64,000 bases of DNA from Haloarchaeobius sp. HME9146. Lineage in GTDB: Archaea > Halobacteriota > Halobacteria > Halobacteriales > Natrialbaceae. Below are positions 14,470 through 23,232 of this stretch, piece after piece (the stretch's first letter is position 1; every line of letters starts with the position of its first letter). The stretch lies in the NCBI RefSeq assembly GCF_025399835.1, contig NZ_JAODVR010000001.1:372001-436000 (forward strand). The letters run 5' to 3'. The notes below the pieces were generated by a model that made no database searches, was not told where the DNA came from, and saw only the letters and a list, made by a program, of their open reading frames with translations. Position numbers and translations under genes: made by a program.

Positions 14470-15999
14470 ATGGAACGCACCGACACGGCCGGACAGAACG
14501 TCCTCTTCGTCGTGATGGACACGGTGCGGAAGGACCACCTGTCCGTCTACGGGTACGACCGCCCGACGACGCCAGGACTGGAGGCGTTCGCCGAGGAGGC
14601 AGCCGTCTACGAGCAGGCCGTCGCGCCCGCCCCGTGGACGCTGCCGGTTCACGCCTCGCTGTTCACCGGCCTGTACCCGAGTCAGCACGGTGCCAGCCAG
14701 GAGAACCCGTACCTCGAGGGGGCGACGACGCTCGCCCAGACGCTCTCGGACACGCACCAGAGCGCCTGTTACTCCTCGAACGCCTGGATCACGCCTTACA
14801 CGCACCTGACCGACGGTTTCGACAATCAGGATAACTTCTTCGAGGTCATGCCCGGCGACTTCCTCTCCGGGCCGATGGCGAAGGCCTGGAAGACGATGAA
14901 CGACAACGACAAGCTCCGCAAGATCGCGGACTGGCTCGTCTCGGTGGGCAACATGGCCCACGAGTACCTCGCGTCGGGTGAGGGTGCCGACTCGAAGACC
15001 CCACAGGTCATCGACCAGTCCAAGGAGTTCATCGATTCCGCCGACGGCAACTGGTTCCAGTTCGTCAACCTGATGGACGCCCACCTGCCGTACCACCCAC
15101 CGGAGAAGTACCGCGAGGAGTTCGCTCCCGGCGCGGACCCACAGGAGGTCTGCCAGAACTCCAAGGAGTACAACTGCGGGGCCCGCGACATCGACGACGA
15201 CGAATGGGACGACATCCAGGGCCTCTACGACGCCGAGATTCGCCACATAGACGCCGAACTCCAGCGCCTGTTCGACTGGATGAAGGCCGAAGGCCACTGG
15301 GAGGACACCCTCGTCGTGGTCTGTGCCGACCACGGCGAACTGTTCGGCGAGCACGACCTGTACGGCCACGAGTTCTGTATCTACGACCCGCTCGTGAACG
15401 TCCCGTGCATGGTCAAGCACCCGGACATCGAGCCCGGTCGCTACGACCAGCAACTCGAACTCGTCGACCTCTACCACACCGTCCTCGACCACGCAGGCGT
15501 CGAGCACGGCGACGAGCAGGCGGTCGACCTCGACCCCGCCCGGTCGCTGCTCTCGGACTCACACCGCGAGGGCGTCGTGCCGCCACGGACCGACGCGGCC
15601 GACACCGCGGACGTGGACTTCGGCGAGTACGCGTTCGTGGAGTACTACCGTCCCGTCGTCGAGCTCAAACAGCTCGAACAGAAGGCCAGCGGTGCGGGTA
15701 TCACGCTCGATACTGACTCGCGGTTCTACTCGCGGATGCGCGCCGCCCGTCGGCTCGACGGGAAGTACATCCGGAACGAACGCATCACCGACGAGTTCTA
15801 CCGCATCGACGAGGACCCCGGCGAGACCGACGACCGCATCGCTGCCGACGACCCCGTCAAGGACGAGGTCGAAGCGACCCTCTCCGAGTTCGAGGAACTG
15901 GTCGGCGGCGAGTGGAAGGAGGTCGACGACGACGACGTCCTCGGCGACATGAGCGACGACGCGAAAGACAGACTGCAGGACCTCGGGTACATCGAATAA
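14470..15999 (+). CDS. Sulfatase-superfamily (alkaline-phosphatase fold) hydrolase
   Basis: A 509-residue soluble protein of the sulfatase superfamily. It has the N-terminal metal motif VLFVVMDTVRKDHLSVYGYDR (VxxDTxRxD), APWTLPVHASLFTGLYPSQHG and the second metal site VVVCADHGELFGEHDLYGHE. The nucleophile position, normally Cys or Ser in CxPSR, is Thr within WTLPVH, so it may act on phosphate or phospholipid head groups rather than sulfate esters. No signal peptide is visible. The next gene, a flippase-like membrane protein, starts 1 base after the stop, suggesting a joint role in cell-surface lipid or glycan modification. Confidence 0.88.
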   Translation: MERTDTAGQNVLFVVMDTVRKDHLSVYGYDRPTTPGLEAFAEEAAVYEQAVAPAPWTLPVHASLFTGLYPSQHGASQENPYLEGATTLAQTLSDTHQSACYSSNAWITPYTHLTDGFDNQDNFFEVMPGDFLSGPMAKAWKTMNDNDKLRKIADWLVSVGNMAHEYLASGEGADSKTPQVIDQSKEFIDSADGNWFQFVNLMDAHLPYHPPEKYREEFAPGADPQEVCQNSKEYNCGARDIDDDEWDDIQGLYDAEIRHIDAELQRLFDWMKAEGHWEDTLVVVCADHGELFGEHDLYGHEFCIYDPLVNVPCMVKHPDIEPGRYDQQLELVDLYHTVLDHAGVEHGDEQAVDLDPARSLLSDSHREGVVPPRTDAADTADVDFGEYAFVEYYRPVVELKQLEQKASGAGITLDTDSRFYSRMRAARRLDGKYIRNERITDEFYRIDEDPGETDDRIAADDPVKDEVEATLSEFEELVGGEWKEVDDDDVLGDMSDDAKDRLQDLGYIE

Positions 16000-16000
16000 C

Positions 16001-17038
16001 GTGACGGACCAGAAGGGCGGGTCGTTTGCCGAGATGTTCGGCCGCCAGACCCTCGTGAAGATGGGGGTGGGCTTCGTCATCGCCCTCGTCCTCGTCTACC
16101 TGCTCGGCACCGTCGTCGGGTGGGAGGAGACCATCACGGAGGTCCGGGAGGCCGACCCGGCGTGGATCGCCCTCGGCTGTCTCTCGACCCTGCTCTGCCT
16201 GATGATGTGGGGTCGTGCCTGGCAGATCGTCCTGGGCGTCGGCGGCATCAAGGTGCCGTACCACAAGCTCGTCGTGACGTACTTCGCGGCGACGTTCGCC
16301 AACTACGTCACCCCCCTCGGGCAGGCCGGCGGTGAGCCGTTCATCGCGTACGTCCTCTCGCGGGACACCGACGCGGACTACGAGCAGAGCCTCGCGAGCG
16401 TCGTCACCGCGGACCTGCTGAACCTGCTCCCCTTCTTCAACTTCGCCGCCGTCGGCGTCGCGTACCTCGTGTTCCAGTCGTCGTTCCAGGGGTCCGAGAC
16501 CGTCGACAACCTCGTTCTCGGCCTCGGTGCGCTGGCGGTCGGCGTCCCGGCCATCGTCTGGGCGGGCTGGCGACACCGGAACGGGGTCGAGGAGGCCGTG
16601 GTCAGAATCATCACCCCACTCTCCCGGCTCACCAGTCGCATCAGCGCCGACGGCATCCGGCACCGCATCGAGCGCTTCTACACGGCCATCGAGCGCATCG
16701 CCGCCGAGCCGCGGGCACTGGCCCGTGCACTCGGCTACGCCTACCTCGGCTGGTTCTTCTTCACCGTCCCGATGTACACCGCGGTCCGGGCCACCGGCGC
16801 GGACATGAACGCCATCCTCGTGTTCTTCATCGTGCCTGCCTCGACCATCGCCGGGCTGGTGCCAACGCCGGGCGGCCTGGGCGCGGTCGAAGGCGCGCTC
16901 ACGGTGTTGCTCTCGCAGGTGGGAGGGCTCTCACAGAGCAGCGGGCTGGCCGTCGCGACCCTCTACCGCGTCGAGAGCTACCTGTTCGCGCTGCTCGTCG
17001 GCGGTATCGCGGCGCTGTGGGTGACGATTCGCGCCTGA
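16001..17038 (+). CDS. LPG synthase transmembrane-domain / UPF0104 family protein
   Basis: A 345-residue integral membrane protein with about eight helices. It carries the UPF0104 (AglD/MprF flippase-like) hallmarks: YFAATFANYVTPLGQAGGEPF around 90-110 and VPASTIAGLVPTPGGLGAVEGAL around 285-310. It starts with GTG, one base after the sulfatase-like stop, so the two form an operon. Family members flip lipids or lipid-linked sugars or modify glycans (AglD in Haloferax is related). The substrate is unknown; pairing with a sulfatase-fold enzyme suggests envelope lipid or S-layer glycan work. Confidence 0.88.
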   Translation: MTDQKGGSFAEMFGRQTLVKMGVGFVIALVLVYLLGTVVGWEETITEVREADPAWIALGCLSTLLCLMMWGRAWQIVLGVGGIKVPYHKLVVTYFAATFANYVTPLGQAGGEPFIAYVLSRDTDADYEQSLASVVTADLLNLLPFFNFAAVGVAYLVFQSSFQGSETVDNLVLGLGALAVGVPAIVWAGWRHRNGVEEAVVRIITPLSRLTSRISADGIRHRIERFYTAIERIAAEPRALARALGYAYLGWFFFTVPMYTAVRATGADMNAILVFFIVPASTIAGLVPTPGGLGAVEGALTVLLSQVGGLSQSSGLAVATLYRVESYLFALLVGGIAALWVTIRA

Positions 17039-17053
17039 AAAGCGTCGTCGAAC

Positions 17054-17974
17054 TCAGTCCGGGCGCAGTCCGCGTCCTTCCTCCCACGCCCGGAGCAGTC
17101 GGGTCGTCGTCTCACAGACCGGGACCGAGACGTGTGCGTCCGGAATCTGTGCAGCCTGCTCGACCACGTACCCGGTGATCGCGTCGACCTCGGTCCGCTT
17201 CACGTCGTGGATGTCCTGGCGCATCGAGGAGGTGTTCGCAGCCGTGGCCTCGGCGACGGTCTCGACCGCCGCAACCGCGTCCCGGTTGGAAAGGGACACG
17301 TCGTGGCCGCGGGCAACCCGGGCGGTCTCTTTCGCCGCGGTCGTCGCGAGGCCGTGTGCCTCGCCGCCGAGGAGGTCACCGTTGTCCACGTCGGCGAGTG
17401 CGGTCACCGTGTTGATGCCCGCGTTCACCGCCAGTTTCTCCCAGAGGCGGCGGGGCATGTCGGCCGCGAGTTCCGCGACCAGGCCGCCGTCGGTGAAGGC
17501 GGTCTCGAGGTCGGTGTCGAGGGGGCCCTCACCGCCCTCGTATGGCCCGAAGACGACCTCGCCGACCCCGGTGCATTCGACGACGCCGGGCTCGCGCAGG
17601 ACCGCGCCGTAGGTGACCGTGCCGGCGTAGACGGGACAGTCGAGGTGGCGGGCGAGCGTCGCCTCGTTGCCCATCCCGTTCTGGAACGAACAGACCGAAC
17701 CGAGGTCGCAGTCGGCGAGGTCGCGGGCCGCATCGGCGGTGTCGAACGCTTTCACCGTGACGATGGCGAGGTCGGCCGACAGGTCCGCTGCGTCGGTGGT
17801 CGCTCCCACGTCGACGGTGAACTCGTCGTCGGGCATGACCACCTGGAGCCCCGACTCGCGGACCGCCGAGATGTGCGGATCGCGGCCGACGAGCGTCACG
17901 TCGTGACCGTGGTGGCCGAGGATGCCCCCGACGAGGCTCCCGAGGCTCCCCGCCCCGTAGATACAGATACGCAT
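17054..17974 (-). CDS. panE: Ketopantoate (2-dehydropantoate) 2-reductase
   Basis: A 306-residue NADP-dependent enzyme that reduces 2-dehydropantoate to pantoate for coenzyme A synthesis. The N-terminal Rossmann motif is GAGSLGSLVGG (about 7-17), followed by TVKAFDTADAA and SFQNGMGNE, the conserved Asn-containing motif. The C-terminal helical domain has KLAVNAGINTVTAL with the catalytic Lys region. The ATG at 17974 (MRICIYGAG) fits the fold exactly. It is convergent with the UPF0104 gene (15-base gap) and lies downstream of the rubredoxin-like gene on the same strand. Confidence 0.88.
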   Translation of the reverse strand: MRICIYGAGSLGSLVGGILGHHGHDVTLVGRDPHISAVRESGLQVVMPDDEFTVDVGATTDAADLSADLAIVTVKAFDTADAARDLADCDLGSVCSFQNGMGNEATLARHLDCPVYAGTVTYGAVLREPGVVECTGVGEVVFGPYEGGEGPLDTDLETAFTDGGLVAELAADMPRRLWEKLAVNAGINTVTALADVDNGDLLGGEAHGLATTAAKETARVARGHDVSLSNRDAVAAVETVAEATAANTSSMRQDIHDVKRTEVDAITGYVVEQAAQIPDAHVSVPVCETTTRLLRAWEEGRGLRPD

Positions 17975-18007
17975 ACCGGCCCCTCCGCGGGGCGACGGCA
18001 AAAACAG

Positions 18008-18304
18008 CTAGTCTTCCGTCCAGTAGTAGATGTCCTCCCGGCCGGTGCCGCAGTCCGGGCAGGTGTCCGGGATGTCGTTGTTCAACCGGCCCATCTCGCC
18101 ACACTCCCAGCAGCGCCACATCAGCTCGCCTTCACCGAACTCGTGGCCCGCCCGGATGTGCTCGATGCTCATCCCCTCGATACCCTCGTCCGCGGTGACG
18201 TAGAAGCCGTGCTCGTCGAACCCGCGGATGGTGCCGACCTTCGTGCCGTCCTCTGTGTAGATGTCGGTGCCGAACCGGAGCTTCGTCTGCTGGCTCTCGC
18301 TCAT
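18008..18304 (-). CDS. Rubredoxin-like zinc-ribbon protein (DUF7130-like)
   Basis: A 98-residue protein. The N-terminal half resembles a PRC-barrel-like beta domain (GTDIYTEDGTKVGTIRGFDEHGFYVT). The C-terminal half is a rubredoxin-type ribbon: CWECGEMGRLNNDIPDTCPDC with two CxxC pairs, binding one Fe or Zn. From memory it matches a haloarchaeal DUF7130 rubredoxin-like family. A TATA-like GTTTTAAG lies about 30 bases before the ATG. It may carry electrons or act as a nucleic-acid or protein adaptor; not determinable here. Confidence 0.8.
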   Translation of the reverse strand: MSESQQTKLRFGTDIYTEDGTKVGTIRGFDEHGFYVTADEGIEGMSIEHIRAGHEFGEGELMWRCWECGEMGRLNNDIPDTCPDCGTGREDIYYWTED

Positions 18305-18433
18305 ACTGTGGTAGACGGTCGCAAGGGGCTTAAAACAGCGTGCTTACATTGATTGGATTCGACGCAAGCGGGTGGTTGGCGACCGTTCCACCCTGATTTC
18401 TAAAGGGATTCACAACTCGAGAACCCCGTAGCG

Positions 18434-18475
18434 TCACATGAAGTCCGCAATACCCAACTTGTTCTTGACCTCCTG
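18434..18475 (-). pseudogene. Remnant copy of the DNA polymerase D large-subunit C-terminal tail
   Basis: On the minus strand this stretch reads ...QEVKNKLGIADFM followed by a TGA stop and closely matches the true C-terminus ...NKQSGIADFM (18562-18600). About 28 of the first 31 aligned bases are identical, after which similarity fades. The upstream frame is not a continued polymerase gene. It looks like the leftover of a partial duplication or 3'-end replacement. Confidence 0.6.
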
Positions 18476-18561
18476 CGACCACCTTTTTCCGCGTCAGGGT
18501 CGCTCCCCATGGTCGCGACCCCTCCGGCAAAAAGCTGGACCAAAAACTCGCTCGCGGACGA

Positions 18562-21500
18562 CTACATGAAGTCCGCGATACCCGACTGCTTGTTCTTGTC
18601 GTTCTCGAATATCGAGTTCAACGCCTTCTCCAGCTTCTCGAGGCGCTGTTTCGTGTAGTTCCGACAGCCGAAGTCGTCGGCGACGTTGATGGCCGTCTGC
18701 ATGTACTTGTTCACCGAGCCCTGGTGGACCGTGAGGTTCACCCGGCCACCGCACTCCCGGCAGTCACCCGTCAGGGGCATCCGCCGGTACTTCTCGCCGC
18801 AGTCGAGACACCGCGTCTCCTGTCGACTGAACGCTCGCAGGTTCCCGATGAGGTCCGGCAGGAAGTGCCCCTCGATGATGCGCTCTGCCACGTCGGTCTC
18901 GTCGACCGACCGGAGCTTGCGCGAGAGCAGGAGCTGGGCGTCCATCTTGTCCTGCATCGACCCGAGCGTCTTGTACGCCGACAGCGCCGGCCCGAGGTGG
19001 ATGTTGGTCGTGTCGTGGGTGTGTGCGAACTCGGTGTACTCGCGGTCCGTGCCGAGTGTCTCCTCGGCTATCTTCATGATGTCCTCGACGTCGTCCGGGT
19101 CCGCCATCTCCCGGGTCGCCTCGTAGAACTCCCGCGGGTACTCCCACATGATGTCCATGTTGTGCGCCTCGTCGTCGATCTCCGAGGGGTCGATGCGGCT
19201 GGACATGACGAGCGGCGCGTCCATCTTGCCGCCGCGCTTGTCAGGGAGGAAGGACTTGCTGAAGTTCAGCAGGCCGTCGAGCAGGAGCATGACGCAGTCT
19301 TCGTCGCCGTCGCACTGCGCTGCCGCAACGCCATTCGCGAACAACGAATGGGTGTCAGCGACCGTGAGACAATAGACGTGGTCCGTCTCACCTGCAACTG
19401 GTCCGGCCGATTCGACGGTATCGAGTTCAGTAAGACCACCGTCGGCAGCGAGTGATTCCGCACTCGCGACCTCCGGCGTGTCGTTCGTGATGATGAGCGA
19501 CTCGCCACCATCGAGGTCCCGTGCTTCGACCCGGACCACGCCGCCCGAATCCCAGCAAAGGACCTCGTGGTCCGGCGTCACGGTCAACTCTCGACCGAGT
19601 CGCGTCTCGATGTGGACCATGTGGTCGGGTGCGACGTGCTTCGACACAGCCTCGACCGGTTTCCTGACGACATTCCCGTCGTCATCCACACTGGGAACGA
19701 ACACGTCGCCATCGAGTTCCTGCACGAGCGTCCCGAAGTCGTCCTCGTCGGCGGTCTCGGGGTCGAGACGCTCCTCGACGAAGCTCTGAATCTCGTCGTA
19801 GTGCGTCTCGCCCGACTCGTCCTCGAACCAGACCTTAGTCTCGGGGTGGAAGCAGTTCCGGCGCTTCGCGGCGTGGAAGTACGGATGCGCGTACCCAACT
19901 GCTGCACTCGTGAACCCGACGACCCGGCCCACGGTCGCGGCAGAGGTGTGGGGTGCCATCCCGAAGACGAGTTCGCCGATGAGTTCCTCGCGTTCGTCCA
20001 TCTCGTAGAACGGTTCGACGCCGTAGTAGGATTCGAGGAGGTCGTCGACGAAGTCGGCCGTCTTGAGCATGTGTTCGGCCGCGCCGTCGGAGAGGACGAT
20101 GTCCTGTACCTTGAGTTCGACCAGCTGGTCGTCGTGGCGCAGGGGTTCGCCGTGGATGTCCTCCTCGTAGCCGAGGCCGCGGAACTGGTCCGCGGTGGCG
20201 TCGAGTTCGGCCGGCCGGACCGACGTGACGGGCAGGTCGGTCATGTCGTAGCGGACCGTGCCGTCCTTGAACGAGGTGACGCCGTGTTTCGCGCGGAGGA
20301 CGCCCTTCTCCATGGGTTCGGGGGTCTTGTTCGCCGACATCAGACCCTTGGCACCCTTGAGAATCTGGAAAGCGTTCTCGCGTTCGCCGACCGCGTCGAG
20401 GGCGTCCCAGTACTCGGCCTTGATGTCGATTTCGGTGACGTCGACGCTGGTGCCGTCGCGCTCGCAGCGGTCGCAGTAGACGCGGCCGGCCTCGTCGGGT
20501 TCGAGTTCCTGCTCACAGGAGGGACACCAGTAGTGCGGTTCGGTGCGGGCGTCGCACTCCGGACAGCGGACCTTGAAGCTGTGTTCGCCGCACTGGGTGC
20601 ACTCGCGGTCGCCGACCTGGGCCTCGATGACGCCGGGGGTCGAACGCATGTCGGGGGCGAACTTGGCGGCCTCGGCGACCGAGCGCTGGCTGCCACCGGC
20701 CTCGCCGACCGGGAACAGGGTGTGGACCGCGGGCGAGAGGTCGCGTGACTCCGATTTCTCGGGGCGGCCCATCCGGGTGCCGATGCGGGTCGGGGCACGC
20801 TCCTGGACCTCGAACGGGGCGACCTCGTTGACCGCTTTCACCGCGTTGTCGCCACCGTCCCACTGACGGGCTTCGGGTGAGAGGTCGTCAAGTTCCCACG
20901 GCTTCTCGAGGTCGCGGGTGAGGCCGAGACTCCGGACGAAGGGGACCCAGTCGCGCACGAGGAGTTCCTCGTCGGTCTGGGTGTGCTGGAGGAGAACGTG
21001 TTCTGCGGTCTCACTGAGTTCGTCGGTCTGGGGGATGTGCAGGGTGCCGTCCTCGACGAAGCCGTCGGCGACCGCATCGGCGAGTTCCGCGAACTGTTCG
21101 ACGCCGATGTCGTGCCAGAGGTAGGTGTACTTCGGGTGCAGCGGCGCGTCGTAGGCGTCGGCCCAGTCGAGCGCCTCCTCGGCGCTGGGGTCGGCGAGGT
21201 CGACGTGGGGCGAGTCATCGAGCGCCTGAACGTTGCACTCGGTCGCGGCGAGGTCCTGTCGCCACCACTCGACCGTGTACGAGGAAGGGGCGAGCGGATG
21301 GTTGTTCTCGACGAACTCGCCGAAGTTGACGAGGTACTCGCCGGCGTCGATTATCTTCTCGACGCCGTTTCGGACTTCGAGCGCCTCCTCGGGGTCGTCG
21401 ATGCGGCGGACGTCCCCATTGGCGAGGCGGACCGTGGGCCCCTCGATGCTGTCGACGGGGACGACACCCGCGGCCTTCCCGGGTCGTTCGGTCTTTATCT

Positions 21501-22650
21501 GGGTGCCCGTCGCGAGGAAGTCGTCCACGAGGTGCATCGTCGCGGGGTGGACGCCCGCCGTCGCGAAGCCGTGGTTGCGCGAGCGGCCGTAGCGCAGGCG
21601 GAAGCCGCCGGCGCTGCAGGGGTGGCCGAAGACCGGGCGGCCCGCGATGAGGTCGCGCAGGTACTTCGTCGCGGGCTCGACGCGGGGCGGGCCCGACGGA
21701 CCGGCAGGCTCCGGCTGCTCGGACTCACCGTCTTGTCCCGCGTCGTCGCCGTCTGCCGACTCCTCGTCCTCGTCCTCGGATTCGTCGTCTTCCTTGCCGT
21801 GGTCGTCGTCGTAGTAGGTGCCGTCGATGAGGTCCTGGAGCCACGGCCAGTCGACCTCGTCGAGGTTCTTCGTGTAGCGTTGAATCTTCGGGGCCTTGAG
21901 CGCGATACCTTCCGCCAGGACGAGACACATCCCACCGCGGGCGGAGTTCGTGTCGACGCGTTCGAGGTCCCGGTACCCGGAGACCTCCTCGTCGCCGGTC
22001 GCCTCCCCGTCCAGCATGATGGGCATGTGCTCGGCGATGAACTTCGTCTCCTTGTCCTTCGGCGAGTACTGGAGGCCGGTCTCCTTGTCGTACAGGCCGA
22101 TCTCCTCGGCGTAGCGCTCGACCTCCTCGGTGCGAGCTTTGAACTCGTCGATGTCGAGCAGTGCGCGGGCGTAGTCGGCAACGAGCACGGACAGCGCCTG
22201 GGCGGTCCCACCCGCCGAGCGAATCGGGCCCGCGTAGTAGACGTTGACGAACTCGGTGCCGTCGTCGTTCTGGAGCAGCTCGACGCGGTCGATACCCTCG
22301 ATGGGGGCCGCGACGACACCCTCGGTGAGGAGCGCGACCGCGGTCCGGACCGCGCCCTCGATCTTCCCTTCGCGGGTCTCGTAGTCACCGACTTCGCCCT
22401 CGACGAAGTCCGTGACGAGTTCGAGCGCTGCCTCCTCACGGCTCATCTCGCCTTCGAGTTCGCGCACACGCTCGGCGACACCCTCGATGCCGAGGATGTT
22501 CTCGACGCGGTCCGCCATGTCGCGGGCGGTCGGAATCTCGACCTCGGGCTGGGGGTCGCCGCCGCGCTGTTTGGCGCGCTCGGCGAGCTCGAACGCCTCG
22601 TCGAGGCGGGATTCGATGCGCTCGAAGTAGCGCTCGTCTTCCTCGCGCAT
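18562..22650 (-). CDS. polC: DNA polymerase D large (catalytic) subunit DP2, with intein
   Basis: 1362 residues including a 180-residue intein; about 1182 after splicing, the normal DP2 length. It is the catalytic subunit of the archaeal replicative family D polymerase and pairs with exonuclease subunit DP1 (not in this window). Visible motifs: VNVYYAGPIRSAGGTAQALSVL, a zinc-ribbon array (CTQCGEHSFKVRCPEC then CPSC and CDRC), the catalytic DxD in CDGDED (interrupted by the intein just before the Cys) and a C-terminal CLDCGEKY...CRECGG zinc motif. An acidic insertion (about 320-365) is typical of haloarchaea. The ATG at 22650 is chosen at MREEDERYFE, one base after the stop of the PPC-domain gene, so they are co-transcribed. 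Confidence 0.95.
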   Translation of the reverse strand: MREEDERYFERIESRLDEAFELAERAKQRGGDPQPEVEIPTARDMADRVENILGIEGVAERVRELEGEMSREEAALELVTDFVEGEVGDYETREGKIEGAVRTAVALLTEGVVAAPIEGIDRVELLQNDDGTEFVNVYYAGPIRSAGGTAQALSVLVADYARALLDIDEFKARTEEVERYAEEIGLYDKETGLQYSPKDKETKFIAEHMPIMLDGEATGDEEVSGYRDLERVDTNSARGGMCLVLAEGIALKAPKIQRYTKNLDEVDWPWLQDLIDGTYYDDDHGKEDDESEDEDEESADGDDAGQDGESEQPEPAGPSGPPRVEPATKYLRDLIAGRPVFGHPCSAGGFRLRYGRSRNHGFATAGVHPATMHLVDDFLATGTQIKTERPGKAAGVVPVDSIEGPTVRLANGDVRRIDDPEEALEVRNGVEKIIDAGEYLVNFGEFVENNHPLAPSSYTVEWWRQDLAATECNVQALDDSPHVDLADPSAEEALDWADAYDAPLHPKYTYLWHDIGVEQFAELADAVADGFVEDGTLHIPQTDELSETAEHVLLQHTQTDEELLVRDWVPFVRSLGLTRDLEKPWELDDLSPEARQWDGGDNAVKAVNEVAPFEVQERAPTRIGTRMGRPEKSESRDLSPAVHTLFPVGEAGGSQRSVAEAAKFAPDMRSTPGVIEAQVGDRECTQCGEHSFKVRCPECDARTEPHYWCPSCEQELEPDEAGRVYCDRCERDGTSVDVTEIDIKAEYWDALDAVGERENAFQILKGAKGLMSANKTPEPMEKGVLRAKHGVTSFKDGTVRYDMTDLPVTSVRPAELDATADQFRGLGYEEDIHGEPLRHDDQLVELKVQDIVLSDGAAEHMLKTADFVDDLLESYYGVEPFYEMDEREELIGELVFGMAPHTSAATVGRVVGFTSAAVGYAHPYFHAAKRRNCFHPETKVWFEDESGETHYDEIQSFVEERLDPETADEDDFGTLVQELDGDVFVPSVDDDGNVVRKPVEAVSKHVAPDHMVHIETRLGRELTVTPDHEVLCWDSGGVVRVEARDLDGGESLIITNDTPEVASAESLAADGGLTELDTVESAGPVAGETDHVYCLTVADTHSLFANGVAAAQCDGDEDCVMLLLDGLLNFSKSFLPDKRGGKMDAPLVMSSRIDPSEIDDEAHNMDIMWEYPREFYEATREMADPDDVEDIMKIAEETLGTDREYTEFAHTHDTTNIHLGPALSAYKTLGSMQDKMDAQLLLSRKLRSVDETDVAERIIEGHFLPDLIGNLRAFSRQETRCLDCGEKYRRMPLTGDCRECGGRVNLTVHQGSVNKYMQTAINVADDFGCRNYTKQRLEKLEKALNSIFENDKNKQSGIADFM
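19315..19854 (-). mobile_element. Mini-intein in DNA polymerase D large subunit
   Basis: A 180-residue intein between RRN and CDGDED of DP2. It begins with the nucleophile Cys (CFHPETKVWF, block A), has block B TVTPDHEVLCW with the TxxH motif, block F DHVYCLTVADTHSLFANG, and ends VAAAQ before the +1 Cys. The terminal residue is Gln rather than Asn and the penultimate is Ala rather than His. Gln-ending inteins are known at this same site in archaeal Pol-II genes. No homing-endonuclease (LAGLIDADG) region is present, so it can no longer home by itself. Confidence 0.9.
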
Positions 22651-22651
22651 T

Positions 22652-23071
22652 CTACAACCAGAGGTCGAGGTCGGTGGTCTCGTCGTGTTCGCGCACGAGC
22701 GGCTCCTCGAACTCCCGGACGTACAGTTCGCCGGCCCAGACGGTCGCCGCGTCGAGGTGGCCGGCCAGGGCCTGCCCGCTCGGTCGTGAGAGGACCGCGT
22801 GCGTGTGGGCGAACGGTTCACCGTTCAGCTCGGAGACGTTGCCGACGCAGGCTGCGACCTCGAGGGGTTCGTCGAAGGTCGCGGCGTCGTACTCCTGGCG
22901 CTCCTGGTCGTAGAACCAGACGTCCGCGTCCTGGACTGCGCCGAGCCCGGTGAACCATGCGGCGTCGAGGTCCTCCCGGGCGGCCAGGTCTTCGATCTGC
23001 GCGCGCCAGTCGCCACCCGTCTCGAGCCGAACGACGAACTCACGCGAGGTCGCGACTTCCCGGTAGTGCAT
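22652..23071 (-). CDS. PPC (DUF296) domain DNA-binding-type protein
   Basis: A 139-residue protein with the plants-and-prokaryotes-conserved (PPC/DUF296) fold throughout: FVVRLETGGDWRAQIEDLA, AWFTGLGAVQDADVWFYD and GEPFAHTHAVLSR, whose His pair probably binds a metal. Archaeal members form trimers of uncertain function, sometimes annotated as DNA-binding. I chose the ATG at 23071 (MHYREVATS); a GTG two codons earlier at 23077 is possible. The stop overlaps the spacing to polC by one base, so it is the first gene of the polC transcript. Confidence 0.85.
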   Translation of the reverse strand: MHYREVATSREFVVRLETGGDWRAQIEDLAAREDLDAAWFTGLGAVQDADVWFYDQERQEYDAATFDEPLEVAACVGNVSELNGEPFAHTHAVLSRPSGQALAGHLDAATVWAGELYVREFEEPLVREHDETTDLDLWL

Positions 23072-23135
23072 ACCCACGTGAAAGAGGGTAGATGGGAAAA
23101 AAGTAGTGTCCTCGCGCTGGCACCGTTCGACGTGT

Positions 23136-23185
23136 CACAGCCGGGGGAACGGAAGCACAGCCGTGGGAACGGGAACACAGCCGAG
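23136..23185. repeat. 20-base imperfect tandem repeat, 2.5 copies
   Basis: CACAGCCG[G/T]GGGAACGG[A/G]A[A/G] occurs at 23136-23155 and 23156-23175, and its first half CACAGCCGAG again at 23176-23185. It lies in the leader region upstream of the PPC-domain gene and downstream of the small-protein gene. Confidence 0.65.
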
Positions 23186-23232
23186 CGGTAGCTGTTGCTC
23201 GACGACGAAGAACGACAGAGAACGACCGGCGG

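Noticed and set aside
20983-22953. 656-residue open frame antisense to DNA polymerase D
   Set aside because: Arises from codon bias of the real gene; no domain and Val/Arg-rich composition.
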